Assembly: GCF_026008495.1 (NCBI RefSeq)
Contig: NZ_BQUN01000188.1
Coordinates: forward strand, 54,951 to 118,950
DNA from: Streptomyces sp. A012304
Lineage (GTDB): Bacteria; Actinomycetota; Actinomycetes; Streptomycetales; Streptomycetaceae
DNA length: 64,000 nucleotides
Direction of reading: 5' to 3'
This document shows, one piece after another, positions 24,082 to 32,081 of the stretch (positions within the stretch are counted from its first letter, which is position 1; each line of letters opens with the position of its first letter). The notes under the pieces were generated by a model. That model had not been told where the DNA came from. It saw only the letters and a program-made list of their open reading frames with translations, and did not search any database. A program made the translations under genes and the position numbers.

Positions 24082-25637
24082 CAGGTGTCCCCCTCGTCCT
24101 TCTTCTCCCCCTGCTCCGCCAGCTCCGAGGCGTCCCGCGGCAGGCGGAGCGTGAACACCGCGCCGCCCTCGGGCGAGTTGGCGGCCGTGATCCCACCGCC
24201 GTGGATGTGCGCGTTCTCCAGGGCGATGGACAGCCCCAGGCCACTGCCCTCGGAGCGCGGCCGGGAGGCGCTCGCCTTGTAGAAGCGGTCGAAGACGTGC
24301 GGCAGGACGTCCTCGGGGATGCCGGGCCCGTGGTCGCGGACGGCGATGACGACCTCCTCGGCCGACTCGCGCACCGACACCCGCACCGGCGAGCCGCCGT
24401 GCTTGAGGGCGTTGCCGATCAGGTTGGCGAGGATCACGTCCAGGCGGCGCGGGTCGAGACGGGCGTGGATGCCGCGCTCCGCGTCCAGGTCGACCGCGTC
24501 CAGCCAGGCGCGCGCGTCGATGCAGTGGGTGATCTGGTCGGCCACGTCGACGTCGTCCAGGACCAGCCGGGCCGTCCCCGCGTCGAAGCGCGTGACCTCC
24601 ATCAGGTTCTCGACCAGGTCGTTCAGCCGCCGGGTCTCGGAGACCACCAGCCGCACGGCCGGCTCGATCATCGGGTCGATACCGCCCGACTCCGCGTCCA
24701 GTTCCTCCTCCAGCACCTCCGTGACGGCGGTGATGGCGGTGAGCGGCGTACGCAGTTCGTGGCTCATGTCCGCGACGAACCGGCGGGACGCCTCGTCCCG
24801 GGCCGCCATGTCCGCGACCCGTTTCTCCAGCGCCTCGGCCGTGCGGTTGAACGTCCGTGACAGATCGGCGAGTTCGTCGGTGCCGGACACCCTCAGCCGG
24901 GTGTCCAGCTTGCCCTCGCCCAGCCGCCGCGCGGCCACCCCGAGCCGGTGCACCGGCTTCAGCACGGTCGTGGCGGCGGCCTGTGCCAGCAGCGCGGCCC
25001 CGATCAGCGCCAGACCGGTGGCGATCCCCAGCGACCAGGCCAGCGAGTTGAGGTCCTTGGCCTCCGGTTCCAGCGACTTGCGCATGTAACCGGTCGGCCC
25101 CCCGCCGATCACCTTCGTCCCGGCCACCAGATACGGCGTCCCGTGATCGACGACCCGCTGCCAGTACAGGTGGTACGGCGACTTGTTGCCGCCGGTGGTG
25201 GCCTGCTGCTTGTTCACCGCCGCGCGCAGCGACTCGGGCACGTCGTCCAGCGAGAAGCCGTTCAGACCCCCGGAGTTGCCGTACACCGTCCGGCCGCCGG
25301 CGTCCGTGGCGACGAGCAGCACACTGAAGCGCTGGCTGCTGTTGGCCATCTGCCCGGCGGTGTGCTGGAGCTCGTCCTGCGACGGGTGCTCGGGCAGCGA
25401 GCCGGCCCGGTTCTGCATCTCCTGCTCGAAGTCCCGCAGCACCGCGCCCTGGGTGCGCGTGAGCACCGCCTCACGGTTGAGCCAGTAGGCGATGCCGGAC
25501 GCGGACACGGCGGCGGTCAGCGCCACCAGCCCGAACACCACGACGAGCCGCAGCCGCAGGCTGGTGAAGCGCAGCCGTGACAGATGTCCCTTACGAACCG
25601 CGGTCCAGCCGCGGAACCCCCCCTGTGCTTCTGTCAC
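24081..25637 (-). CDS. afsQ2: Sensor histidine kinase AfsQ2
   Basis: 518 aa. One transmembrane helix near residues 28-48, an extracytoplasmic sensor domain to about residue 205, a second helix (LAWSLGIATGLALIGAALLAQA), then HAMP, the dimerisation domain with FVADMSHELRTPLTAI (phosphorylated His), and an ATPase with NLIGNALKHGG, DHGPGIP, FDRFYKA and GSGLGLSIA. GTG start overlaps the response-regulator stop (GTGA). In S. coelicolor AfsQ1/Q2 responds to nitrogen source (glutamate) and activates antibiotic genes. Confidence 0.92.
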   Translation of the reverse strand: MTEAQGGFRGWTAVRKGHLSRLRFTSLRLRLVVVFGLVALTAAVSASGIAYWLNREAVLTRTQGAVLRDFEQEMQNRAGSLPEHPSQDELQHTAGQMANSSQRFSVLLVATDAGGRTVYGNSGGLNGFSLDDVPESLRAAVNKQQATTGGNKSPYHLYWQRVVDHGTPYLVAGTKVIGGGPTGYMRKSLEPEAKDLNSLAWSLGIATGLALIGAALLAQAAATTVLKPVHRLGVAARRLGEGKLDTRLRVSGTDELADLSRTFNRTAEALEKRVADMAARDEASRRFVADMSHELRTPLTAITAVTEVLEEELDAESGGIDPMIEPAVRLVVSETRRLNDLVENLMEVTRFDAGTARLVLDDVDVADQITHCIDARAWLDAVDLDAERGIHARLDPRRLDVILANLIGNALKHGGSPVRVSVRESAEEVVIAVRDHGPGIPEDVLPHVFDRFYKASASRPRSEGSGLGLSIALENAHIHGGGITAANSPEGGAVFTLRLPRDASELAEQGEKKDEGDT

Positions 25638-26311
25638 TGAGGCGCGTCCAGGCGGTAGCCGACGCCGCGCACGGTACGGATCAGAGTGGGGGAGGACGGC
25701 ACGTCCTCGACCTTGGCGCGCAGACGCTGGACGCACGCGTCCACCAGCCGGGAGTCGCCCAGGTAGTCGTGCTCCCACACCAGGCGCAGCAACTGCTGCC
25801 GGGACAGCGCCTGACCGGGCCGCCGGCTCAGCTCCAGCAGCAGCCGCAGCTCGGTCGGGGTGAGCTGGAGGTCCTGGCCGTTCTTCGTCACCGTCATCGC
25901 CGCGCGGTCGATGACCAGGCTGCCGAAGGTCGCCGCGTCGTTCGACTCTCGTTCGCCGCGCCGCAGCACGGCCCGGATCCGGGCGTCCAGGACCCGCCCC
26001 TGCACCGGTTTGACGACATAGTCGTCGGCGCCGGACTCCAGCCCCACGACCACGTCGATGTCGTCGCTGCGCGCGGTGAGCAGGATGATCGGCAGCTGGT
26101 CGGTGCGCCGGATGCGCCGGCACACCTCGAAACCGTCGATGCCGGGCAGCATCACGTCCAAAACGATCAGATCCGGCCGCTGTTCGCGCAGCAGCTTCAG
26201 ACCGTCCTCACCGCTCGCAGCGGTCGCCACGCGGTGTCCCTGGCGCGTCAGTGAGAGCTCCAGGGCCGTACGGATGGCGTCGTCGTCCTCGATCAGCAAC
26301 AGGGAAGGCAC
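25634..26311 (-). CDS. afsQ1: Response regulator AfsQ1
   Basis: 225 aa OmpR/PhoB-type regulator, identical in length to S. coelicolor AfsQ1. Receiver: acidic EDDD at residues 8-11, phosphoacceptor Asp52 in IVLDVMLPG, LLTARSD, and Lys in YVVKPV. C-terminal winged helix: LQLTPTELRLLLELSRRPGQALSRQQLL. GTG at 26311 is chosen to match the known protein; an in-frame ATG at 26329 would add six residues. Divergent from sigQ, with a perfect AfsQ1 box between them. Confidence 0.93.
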   Translation of the reverse strand: MPSLLLIEDDDAIRTALELSLTRQGHRVATAASGEDGLKLLREQRPDLIVLDVMLPGIDGFEVCRRIRRTDQLPIILLTARSDDIDVVVGLESGADDYVVKPVQGRVLDARIRAVLRRGERESNDAATFGSLVIDRAAMTVTKNGQDLQLTPTELRLLLELSRRPGQALSRQQLLRLVWEHDYLGDSRLVDACVQRLRAKVEDVPSSPTLIRTVRGVGYRLDAPQ

Positions 26312-26451
26312 GGGCTCATTCTGAACCATGGAGGCACTGTGGTTCGACCTGTGGGGCCCACCGATCCTGCACGCCCTCCGCGGGCCGGTCTCCGGGGCGC
26401 CGTAACGCCGTTGTCCGTGCGGACGCCGTGGTGTCGCCATGACCGATCCCT

Positions 26452-26467
26452 GTGACAGCTCTGTGAC
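26452..26467. promoter_or_regulatory. AfsQ1 binding box
   Basis: GTGAC-N6-GTGAC (N6 = AGCTCT), an exact match to the published AfsQ1 direct-repeat consensus GTnAC-n6-GTnAC. It lies between afsQ1 and sigQ, 117 bases before the sigQ start, consistent with AfsQ1 activating sigQ and possibly its own operon. Confidence 0.85.
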
Positions 26468-26583
26468 AGTCGACGGACACGGCGATGAAGTGGCCCGGGC
26501 AAGCTTTTCGGCACAGGCAAGGCAGTACGCCGGGCCGACGGAAACAAGCCGAAACACCGGAAGTCCACGACGGGGGGCGCGAG

Positions 26584-27324
26584 ATGAACACGCTGCACGG
26601 CATGAGCACCAGCGCAGTGGTCACGCGCCTGCACGACGTGCACCGGGTTTCCGAGAAGTCCGGTGCCGTGAGCGGGCGGGGGTGCGCTCGCGGCACCGGG
26701 CGTCAGCACACCGCCTTCATGACGGTGGTCGACACGCACACGGGGGAAGGGGCTCACGGGGGAGCCGCGTACAGGGAGGACTCGGGGGAGCGTCGCTCGC
26801 TGTCGGAGGCGGAGTTCACCGCCTACGTCCAGGAGCGCCGCGCCTCCCTGTACGCCACCGCCTACCACCTGACCGGTGACCGCTTCGAGGCCGAGGACCT
26901 GCTGCAGAGCGCGCTGTTCTCGACCTACCGGGCCTGGGACCGGATCAGCGACAAGGCCGCCGTCGGCGGATACCTGCGGCGCACCATGACCAACCTGCAC
27001 ATCAGCGCCTGGCGGCGCCGCAAGCTCAACGAGTACCCGACCGAGGAACTGCCGGAGACGCCCGGCGACACGGACGCGATGCGCGGCACCGAGCTGCGCG
27101 CGGTCCTGTGGCAGGCGCTGGCCCGGCTGCCCGAACTCCAGCGGACGATGCTGGTCCTGCGCTACTACGAGGGCCGTACCGACCCGGAGATCGCGGAGAT
27201 CCTCGACATCAGTGTCGGCACGGTGAAGTCCAGCATCTGGCGCTCGCTGCGCCGGCTGCGCGAGGACGAGGTCCTCAGCTTCGGCCGTGACCAGGAGGAC
27301 GCCTTCGGCGAGCTCGTCGCCTGA
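26584..27324 (+). CDS. sigQ: ECF sigma factor SigQ
   Basis: About 246 aa. Residues 75-240 hold the sigma core: FTAYVQERRASLYATAYHLTGDRFEAEDLLQSALFSTYRAWDRI (region 2) and LARLPELQRTMLVLRYYEGRTDPEIAEILDISVGTVKSSIWRSLRRLRED (region 4), SigE/SigL-like. The first 70 residues are low-complexity, so translation might instead begin at a later ATG such as 26719. Divergently transcribed from afsQ1, as in S. coelicolor, where SigQ opposes AfsQ1 in antibiotic control. A strong terminator follows. Confidence 0.9.
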   Translation: MNTLHGMSTSAVVTRLHDVHRVSEKSGAVSGRGCARGTGRQHTAFMTVVDTHTGEGAHGGAAYREDSGERRSLSEAEFTAYVQERRASLYATAYHLTGDRFEAEDLLQSALFSTYRAWDRISDKAAVGGYLRRTMTNLHISAWRRRKLNEYPTEELPETPGDTDAMRGTELRAVLWQALARLPELQRTMLVLRYYEGRTDPEIAEILDISVGTVKSSIWRSLRRLREDEVLSFGRDQEDAFGELVA

Positions 27325-27329
27325 GGTAA

Positions 27330-27480
27330 CGGGGGAAGGCTTTCCTCGGCGACGAGGGAAGGTACGGGGGAAGAAACGGGGGACACGGGGGAGCGGTACC
27401 GGGGGGACCCAACGGGGGACGTCGGGGACAGCGGTACCGCGCACAGCACGGGGGAAGCACCACCGGGGGGACACGGGGGA
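27330..27480 (+). repeat. G-tract repeat array after sigQ
   Basis: About 150 bp containing some ten runs of four to six G, mostly as CGGGGGA or CGGGGGG followed by A or C, at irregular 10-25 base spacing, all on the plus strand. No reading frame is conserved. In RNA or single-stranded DNA the tracts could form G-quadruplexes; it lies in the sigQ 3' untranslated region before the terminator. Confidence 0.55.
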
Positions 27481-27486
27481 GCACAG

Positions 27487-27529
27487 AAGCGGGACTGGAG
27501 GGCCGGGGGGTCCGTCCAGTCCCGCTTTT
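27487..27529 (+). terminator. Strong terminator of sigQ
   Basis: Perfect 13-bp stem AAGCGGGACTGGA / TCCAGTCCCGCTT with a 15-base loop, followed directly by TT on the plus strand. One of the few classical rho-independent terminators in the window; also usable by the converging kinase gene. Confidence 0.88.
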
Positions 27530-27548
27530 CCGTGTGTCCCGGTGGCCG

Positions 27549-28187
27549 TCAGACGGCCGTACGGGCCGTCGGGGTGTGGTCGCCCGCCGCCGCGGACGCC
27601 AGCCGGCCCATCGCCTCGTCCCGGTCGCAGGCGTACGCGCCCAGCGCGGTCTGCCGGGCCACGATGGAGCGCTCGGTCCGCATCAGCCGCCAGCCGCGCC
27701 GCAGCAGGAAGGGGACGGACTTGCGGCCCTCCTTGAGGTCCCTGAGGAAGCGGCGGCGGAACGTCTTCACCGGCCCCCGGCTCAGGCACAGCGCGTCGGC
27801 CAGCACACCGAGCCGCCGGCAGCGCTCGACGATCTCCGCGGCGAAGATGCCCTCCGCGATGAACACCGGGGTCCGCCCGATGTCGACGGCGTCGTGGCCG
27901 GTGCGGGCGCTGAGCGCGATGTCGTAGACCGGCACGTCCGTACGGCCCGTGCGGCACAGGTCGGTGATCGCGGTGAGCGCCGCGTCCGCGTCCCAGGAGT
28001 CCGGGTGGTCCCAGTCGATGTCGGAGCTCCCCGCCACCAGCGGCAGCGTCGGGTCGTCGCCGTCCTTGTAGAAGTCGTCGAGCCGCAGGACCGGGAGACC
28101 GGAACGGGCCGCGACGAGGGACTTGCCGGAGCCGGAAGGGCCGCAGAGCAGCACGACTCGCGTGGGAACGGGCGGTTGGGAACTCAC
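27549..28187 (-). CDS. Uridine kinase-like P-loop protein
   Basis: 212 aa. P-loop GPSGSGKS at residues 16-23, then LRLDDFYKD as in uridine kinases (Asp acts on the nucleoside 5'-OH), DWDHPDSWD and VPVYDIALS. Phosphorylates uridine/cytidine if it is a true uridine kinase; the C-terminal half is divergent from E. coli Udk. GTG start. No nucleoside-regulon palindrome lies upstream, so it appears to be regulated separately from the other salvage genes. Confidence 0.75.
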   Translation of the reverse strand: MSSQPPVPTRVVLLCGPSGSGKSLVAARSGLPVLRLDDFYKDGDDPTLPLVAGSSDIDWDHPDSWDADAALTAITDLCRTGRTDVPVYDIALSARTGHDAVDIGRTPVFIAEGIFAAEIVERCRRLGVLADALCLSRGPVKTFRRRFLRDLKEGRKSVPFLLRRGWRLMRTERSIVARQTALGAYACDRDEAMGRLASAAAGDHTPTARTAV

Positions 28188-28312
28188 GGGTCACCAGTGT
28201 GAGGCATCGCCCGGGCCGGTAACGACCCCGCGGGTCGGCTTTGAAGCGCGCGTCACACCTCAACCACCCTTCGTGTCGACCCGGTTACCCAATGCGACAG
28301 AAGGTGGCGGAA

Positions 28313-28600
28313 ATGATGGCCCGACACGACTCCTCCTCCCACTCGACCGGCCGCCCCGCTCGGCGCGCTCGACGCCCAGGCCGGCCTGCGGACGCTCACC
28401 CGACGCGGTCGGCTACGTCACCGGCCCGGTCGCCGGCCTCAAGCCCAACCCGCTGGCCGGCACCGGCGTCGGCACCCAGTTAGCCGGCTTCAAGCCGCTG
28501 ACCAGCCAGGCTGTGACCGGCCCGGTGGCCCGGGCGCCGTCGATCGGGGCGATTCCGGTCCTGGGGGACGTCGTGAAGGTCCTGGGCCGCCAGGGCACAG
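28313..28600 (+). pseudogene. Decayed small-protein gene
   Basis: After a good start context (AAGGTGG before ATGATG at 28313/28316), coding-like sequence moves between frames: AAPLGALDAQAGLRTLT in one, then DAVGYVTGPVAGLKPNPLAG and QAVTGPVARAPSIGAIPVLG in another. The PVxGL-type repeats resemble small secreted Streptomyces proteins such as the one at 22105, but no intact frame joins signal and body. A TTA codon is present at about 28480. Probably a frameshifted remnant. The rest of 28188-28660 shows no other gene. Confidence 0.45.
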
Positions 28601-28660
28601 GGCAGAGGGCCGCGGCTCCCCCGGACGGGGAGGAGGCGCGGCCCTGCGGTGTGCGGGGGC

Positions 28661-29548
28661 TCAGTAGGAGGAGCCCGAGGCGCCCAGTGATCCCGTCGGG
28701 TGCCAGACCGTCTTCGTCTCCAGGAACGCCGTCATGCGGTCGATGCCCGGAGTCGCGGACCAGTCGTCCACAGGCTGTGGACGCAGGACCCGCTTGAGGT
28801 TGTCCGCGGCGGCGACCTCCAGCTCCTTGGCGAGCGTCTCGTCGGCGCCGGCCAGGTCGATCGCGTTGACGTCCTGGTGGGCGGCGAGGGGCGCGGCGAT
28901 CTCCGCCGTGCGGCCGGAGAGGACGTTGACCACGCCGCCGGGGACGTCGGAGGTGGCCAGGACCTCGCCCAGGGACAGCGCCGGCAGGGGGGACTTCTCG
29001 CTCGCCACCACGACGGCCGTGTTGCCCGTCGCGATCACCGGGGCGACGACGGACACCAGGCCCAGGAACGACGACTCCTGCGGGGCCACGACGGCGACCA
29101 CGCCCGTCGGCTCGGGGGAGGAGAGGTTGAAGAACGGGCCCGCGACCGGGTTGCCGCCGCCCACGACCTGGGCGATCTTGTCGGTCCAGCCCGCGTACCA
29201 GACCCAGCGGTCGATGGTCGCCTCGACCTGCTCGGCCGCCTTCGACTTCGACAGACCCTCGGCGTCGGCGACCTCGTGGACGAACTGGCTCCTGCGGCCC
29301 TCCAGCATCTCCGCGACGCGGTAGAGGATCTGGCCCCGGTTGTACGCCGTCGCGCCGGACCACGCGCCGAACGCCTTGCGGGCCGCGACGACCGCGTCAC
29401 GGGCGTCCTTGCGGGAGGAGAGGGGGGCGTTCGCCAGCCACTTGCCCTTCGTGTCGCTCACCTCGTACACCCGGCCGCTCTCGGAACGCGGGAACTTCCC
29501 GCCGACGTACAGCTTGTAGGTCTTCAGCACGGAAATCCGGTCAGACAT
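28661..29548 (-). CDS. Truncated aldehyde dehydrogenase paralog, no catalytic domain
   Basis: 295 aa. Contains only the N-terminal NAD-binding part of an aldehyde dehydrogenase (TYKLYVGGKFPRSESG, ARDAVVAARKAFGAWS, WVWYAGWTDKIAQV, GVVAVVAPQESSFLG, GNTAVVVASEKSPLP, GGVVNVLSG) and then stops. The ELGGK Glu and the catalytic Cys are absent. It starts inside the upstream full-length dehydrogenase gene (8-base overlap). The frame is clean throughout, so it looks maintained rather than decayed; a regulatory or structural partner is plausible. Confidence 0.83.
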   Translation of the reverse strand: MSDRISVLKTYKLYVGGKFPRSESGRVYEVSDTKGKWLANAPLSSRKDARDAVVAARKAFGAWSGATAYNRGQILYRVAEMLEGRRSQFVHEVADAEGLSKSKAAEQVEATIDRWVWYAGWTDKIAQVVGGGNPVAGPFFNLSSPEPTGVVAVVAPQESSFLGLVSVVAPVIATGNTAVVVASEKSPLPALSLGEVLATSDVPGGVVNVLSGRTAEIAAPLAAHQDVNAIDLAGADETLAKELEVAAADNLKRVLRPQPVDDWSATPGIDRMTAFLETKTVWHPTGSLGASGSSY

Positions 29549-30977
29549 CGAGGTACGCCTCCAGGCCGTGGCGGCCGCCCTCGCGGCCGAAGCCCGACTC
29601 CTTGTAGCCGCCGAACGGCGAGGTCGGGTCGAACTTGTTGAACGTGTTGGACCAGACGACGCCGGCCCGGAGCCTGTTGGCCACCGCGAGGATGCGGGAG
29701 CCCTTCTCCGTCCAGATGCCCGCCGACAGGCCGTACGGGGTGTTGTTGGCCTTGGTGACGGCCTCGTCCGGGGTGCGGAAGGTGAGGACCGACAGGACCG
29801 GGCCGAAGATCTCGTCGCGGGCGACGGTGTGCGCCTGGGTGACGTTCGTGAAGAGCGTCGGCGCGAACCAGTAGCCGGAGGTGGGCAGTTCGCAGGCCGG
29901 GGACCAGCGCTCGGCGCCCTCCGCCTCGCCCTGCTCGGCGAGCGCGGTGATGCGCGCGAGCTGCTCGGCGGAGTTGATCGCGCCGATGTCGGTGTTCTTG
30001 TCCAGCGGGTCGCCGAGGCGGAGCGTGGAGAGGCGGCGCTTCAGGGAGTCCAGCAGCTCGTCGTGGATCGACTCCTGCACCAGGAGGCGGGAGCCGGCGC
30101 AGCAGACCTGCCCCTGGTTGAAGAAGATGCCGTTCACGATGCCCTCGACGGCCTGGTCGATCGGGGCGTCGTCGAAGACGATGTTGGCGCCCTTGCCGCC
30201 CAGTTCGAGGGTGAGCTTCTTGCGGGTGCCGGCGACCGTGCGGGCGATCTCCTTGCCGACGGCCGTGGAGCCGGTGAAGGCGACCTTGTTCACGTCCGGG
30301 TGGGCGACGAGCGCGGCGCCCGTGTCGCCGTAGCCGGGAAGGATGTTGACGACGCCCTTCGGCAGGCCCGCCTGGCGGCAGATGTCCGCGAAGAACAGCG
30401 CCGACAGCGGAGTGGTCTCCGCCGGCTTCAGGACGACCGTGTTGCCGGTCGCCAGGGCCGGGGCGATCTTCCACGCGAGCATCAGGAGAGGGAAGTTCCA
30501 GGGGATGACCTGGCCCGCCACGCCGAGCGGCTTCGGGTTCGGGCCGAAGCCCGCGTGGCCGAGCTTGTCGGCCCAGCCGGCGTAGTAGAAGAAGTGCGCG
30601 GCGACCAGGGGGAGGTCGGCGTCGCGCGTCTCCTTGATGGGCTTGCCGTTGTCCAGGGTCTCCAGGACGGCCAGCTCGCGGCTGCGCTCCTGGATGACGC
30701 GGGCGATGCGGAACAGGTACTTCGCGCGTTCCGAGCCGGGCAGCGCCGACCACTTCTCGAAGGCCTTGCGGGCGGCCTGGACCGCGCGGTCGACGTCCGC
30801 GGAGCCGGCCTGGGCGATCTCCGACAGCACCTCTTCGGTGCTGGGGCTGATCGTCTTGAAGACCTTGCCGTCGGCCGCCTCGGTGAACTCGCCGTCGATG
30901 AAGAGGCCGTAGGAGGGCGCGATGTCGACGATCGCCCGGGACTCGGGTGCCGGTGCGTACTCGAATGCAGGTGCCAT
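29541..30977 (-). CDS. NAD(P)-dependent aldehyde dehydrogenase
   Basis: 478 aa, full length. PWNFPLLMLAWKIAPALA, KPAETTPLSA, FTGSTAVGKEI, the catalytic Glu in LELGGKGANIVFDD and the catalytic Cys in NQGQVCCAGSR are all present, as is EIFGPVLSV. Lies five bases downstream of deoC. Since DeoC releases acetaldehyde, the natural inference is that this enzyme oxidises that acetaldehyde. ATG at 30977. Confidence 0.92.
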   Translation of the reverse strand: MAPAFEYAPAPESRAIVDIAPSYGLFIDGEFTEAADGKVFKTISPSTEEVLSEIAQAGSADVDRAVQAARKAFEKWSALPGSERAKYLFRIARVIQERSRELAVLETLDNGKPIKETRDADLPLVAAHFFYYAGWADKLGHAGFGPNPKPLGVAGQVIPWNFPLLMLAWKIAPALATGNTVVLKPAETTPLSALFFADICRQAGLPKGVVNILPGYGDTGAALVAHPDVNKVAFTGSTAVGKEIARTVAGTRKKLTLELGGKGANIVFDDAPIDQAVEGIVNGIFFNQGQVCCAGSRLLVQESIHDELLDSLKRRLSTLRLGDPLDKNTDIGAINSAEQLARITALAEQGEAEGAERWSPACELPTSGYWFAPTLFTNVTQAHTVARDEIFGPVLSVLTFRTPDEAVTKANNTPYGLSAGIWTEKGSRILAVANRLRAGVVWSNTFNKFDPTSPFGGYKESGFGREGGRHGLEAYLDV

Positions 30978-30982
30978 GGTGA

Positions 30983-31951
30983 TCAGTCCACCGTCACGTA
31001 GTCGGGGCCGGAGTAGCGGCCGGTGGCCAGCTTCTGACGCTGCATCAGCAGGTCGTTCAGGAGCGAGGAGGCGCCGAAGCGGAACCAGTGGTTGTCGAGC
31101 CAGTCCTCGCCGACGGTCTCGTTGACCAGGACGAGGAACTTGATCGCGTCCTTCGTGGTGCGGATGCCGCCGGCGGGCTTCACGCCGACCTGCACCCCGG
31201 TCTGGGCGCGGAAGTCGCGGACCGCCTCCAGCATCAGGAGCGTGTTGGCCGGGGTCGCGTTGACGGCGACCTTGCCGGTCGAGGTCTTGATGAAGTCGGC
31301 GCCCGCCAGCATGCCGAGCCAGCTGGCGCGGCGGATGTTGTCGTACGTCGACAGCTCGCCCGTCTCGAAGATGACCTTCAGCCGGGCGTGCGGGCCGCAG
31401 GCCTCCTTGACGGCGACGATCTCCTCGTACACCTTCAGGTAGTCGCCGGCGAGGAACGCGCCGCGGTCGATGACCATGTCGATCTCGTCCGCGCCCGCCG
31501 CGACCGCGTCGCGGACGTCCGCCAGCTTCACGGAGAGGGCGGCGCGGCCCGCCGGGAAGGCGGTGGCGACGGAGGCGACCTTCACGCCGGAGCCCGCGAC
31601 GGCGGCCTTCGCGGTGGCCACCATGTCCGGATAGACGCAGACCGCGGCGGTGGCGGGCGTGGTGCGGTCGGTCGGGTCGGGGTGGACGGCCTTCGCGCCG
31701 AGCGCCCGGACCTTGCCCGGGGTGTCCGCGCCTTCCAGCGTCGTCAGGTCGACCATCGAGATGGCGAGGTCGATGGCGTACGCCTTCGCGGTCGTCTTGA
31801 TGGAACGGGTGCCGAGGGATGCGGCGCGCGCCTCCAGGCCGACCGCGTCGACGCCGGGCAGCCCGTGGAGGAAACGGCGCAGCGTGCTGTCGGACGACGT
31901 GATGTCCGCGAGGGCGCCTGCTGCGGTGGGTGCGTTGGTGGGCATGGTCAC
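30983..31951 (-). CDS. deoC: Deoxyribose-phosphate aldolase
   Basis: About 322 aa (320 from ATG 31945). Class I aldolase that splits 2-deoxyribose-5-phosphate into glyceraldehyde-3-phosphate and acetaldehyde. Conserved AVCVYPDMV, DEIDMVIDRGAFL, KVIFETGEL, the Schiff-base Lys in ADFIKTSTGKV, and VGVKPAGGIRTTKDA are all visible. It is longer than E. coli DeoC by an N-terminal extension and a C-terminal segment (WLDNHWFRFGASSLLNDLLMQ). The GTG at 31951 is favoured because the -10 TATGCT lies six bases before it. First gene of a deoC-aldehyde dehydrogenase operon. Confidence 0.93.
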   Translation of the reverse strand: MTMPTNAPTAAGALADITSSDSTLRRFLHGLPGVDAVGLEARAASLGTRSIKTTAKAYAIDLAISMVDLTTLEGADTPGKVRALGAKAVHPDPTDRTTPATAAVCVYPDMVATAKAAVAGSGVKVASVATAFPAGRAALSVKLADVRDAVAAGADEIDMVIDRGAFLAGDYLKVYEEIVAVKEACGPHARLKVIFETGELSTYDNIRRASWLGMLAGADFIKTSTGKVAVNATPANTLLMLEAVRDFRAQTGVQVGVKPAGGIRTTKDAIKFLVLVNETVGEDWLDNHWFRFGASSLLNDLLMQRQKLATGRYSGPDYVTVD

Positions 31952-31964
31952 CAGACGAGCATAT

Positions 31965-31976
31965 CTACGCGCGTAG
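31965..31976. promoter_or_regulatory. Nucleoside-regulon operator at deoC
   Basis: Perfect CTACGCGCGTAG, immediately upstream of a minus-strand -10 TATGCT (31958-31963) that precedes the deoC GTG by six bases. Same geometry as at add. Confidence 0.78.
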
Positions 31977-32081
31977 CGGCTGTACACCCCGGAGGACGGC
32001 TCCCCGCGGGTCAGGTCCCGCACCGGGTGCGGCGCCCGGGCGGGTCGGTCCCGTACCGGGGGCTGCGGCACAATCGGGGCC

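Noticed and set aside
24081..26123. AfsQ2 as a 680-aa protein starting inside afsQ1
   Set aside because: The extra N-terminus is out-of-frame response-regulator sequence; the GTGA overlap at 25637 gives the known arrangement.
27330..27480. G-rich repeats after sigQ as a CRISPR array
   Set aside because: Repeats are only 6-8 bases with irregular spacing; no unique spacers, leader or cas genes.
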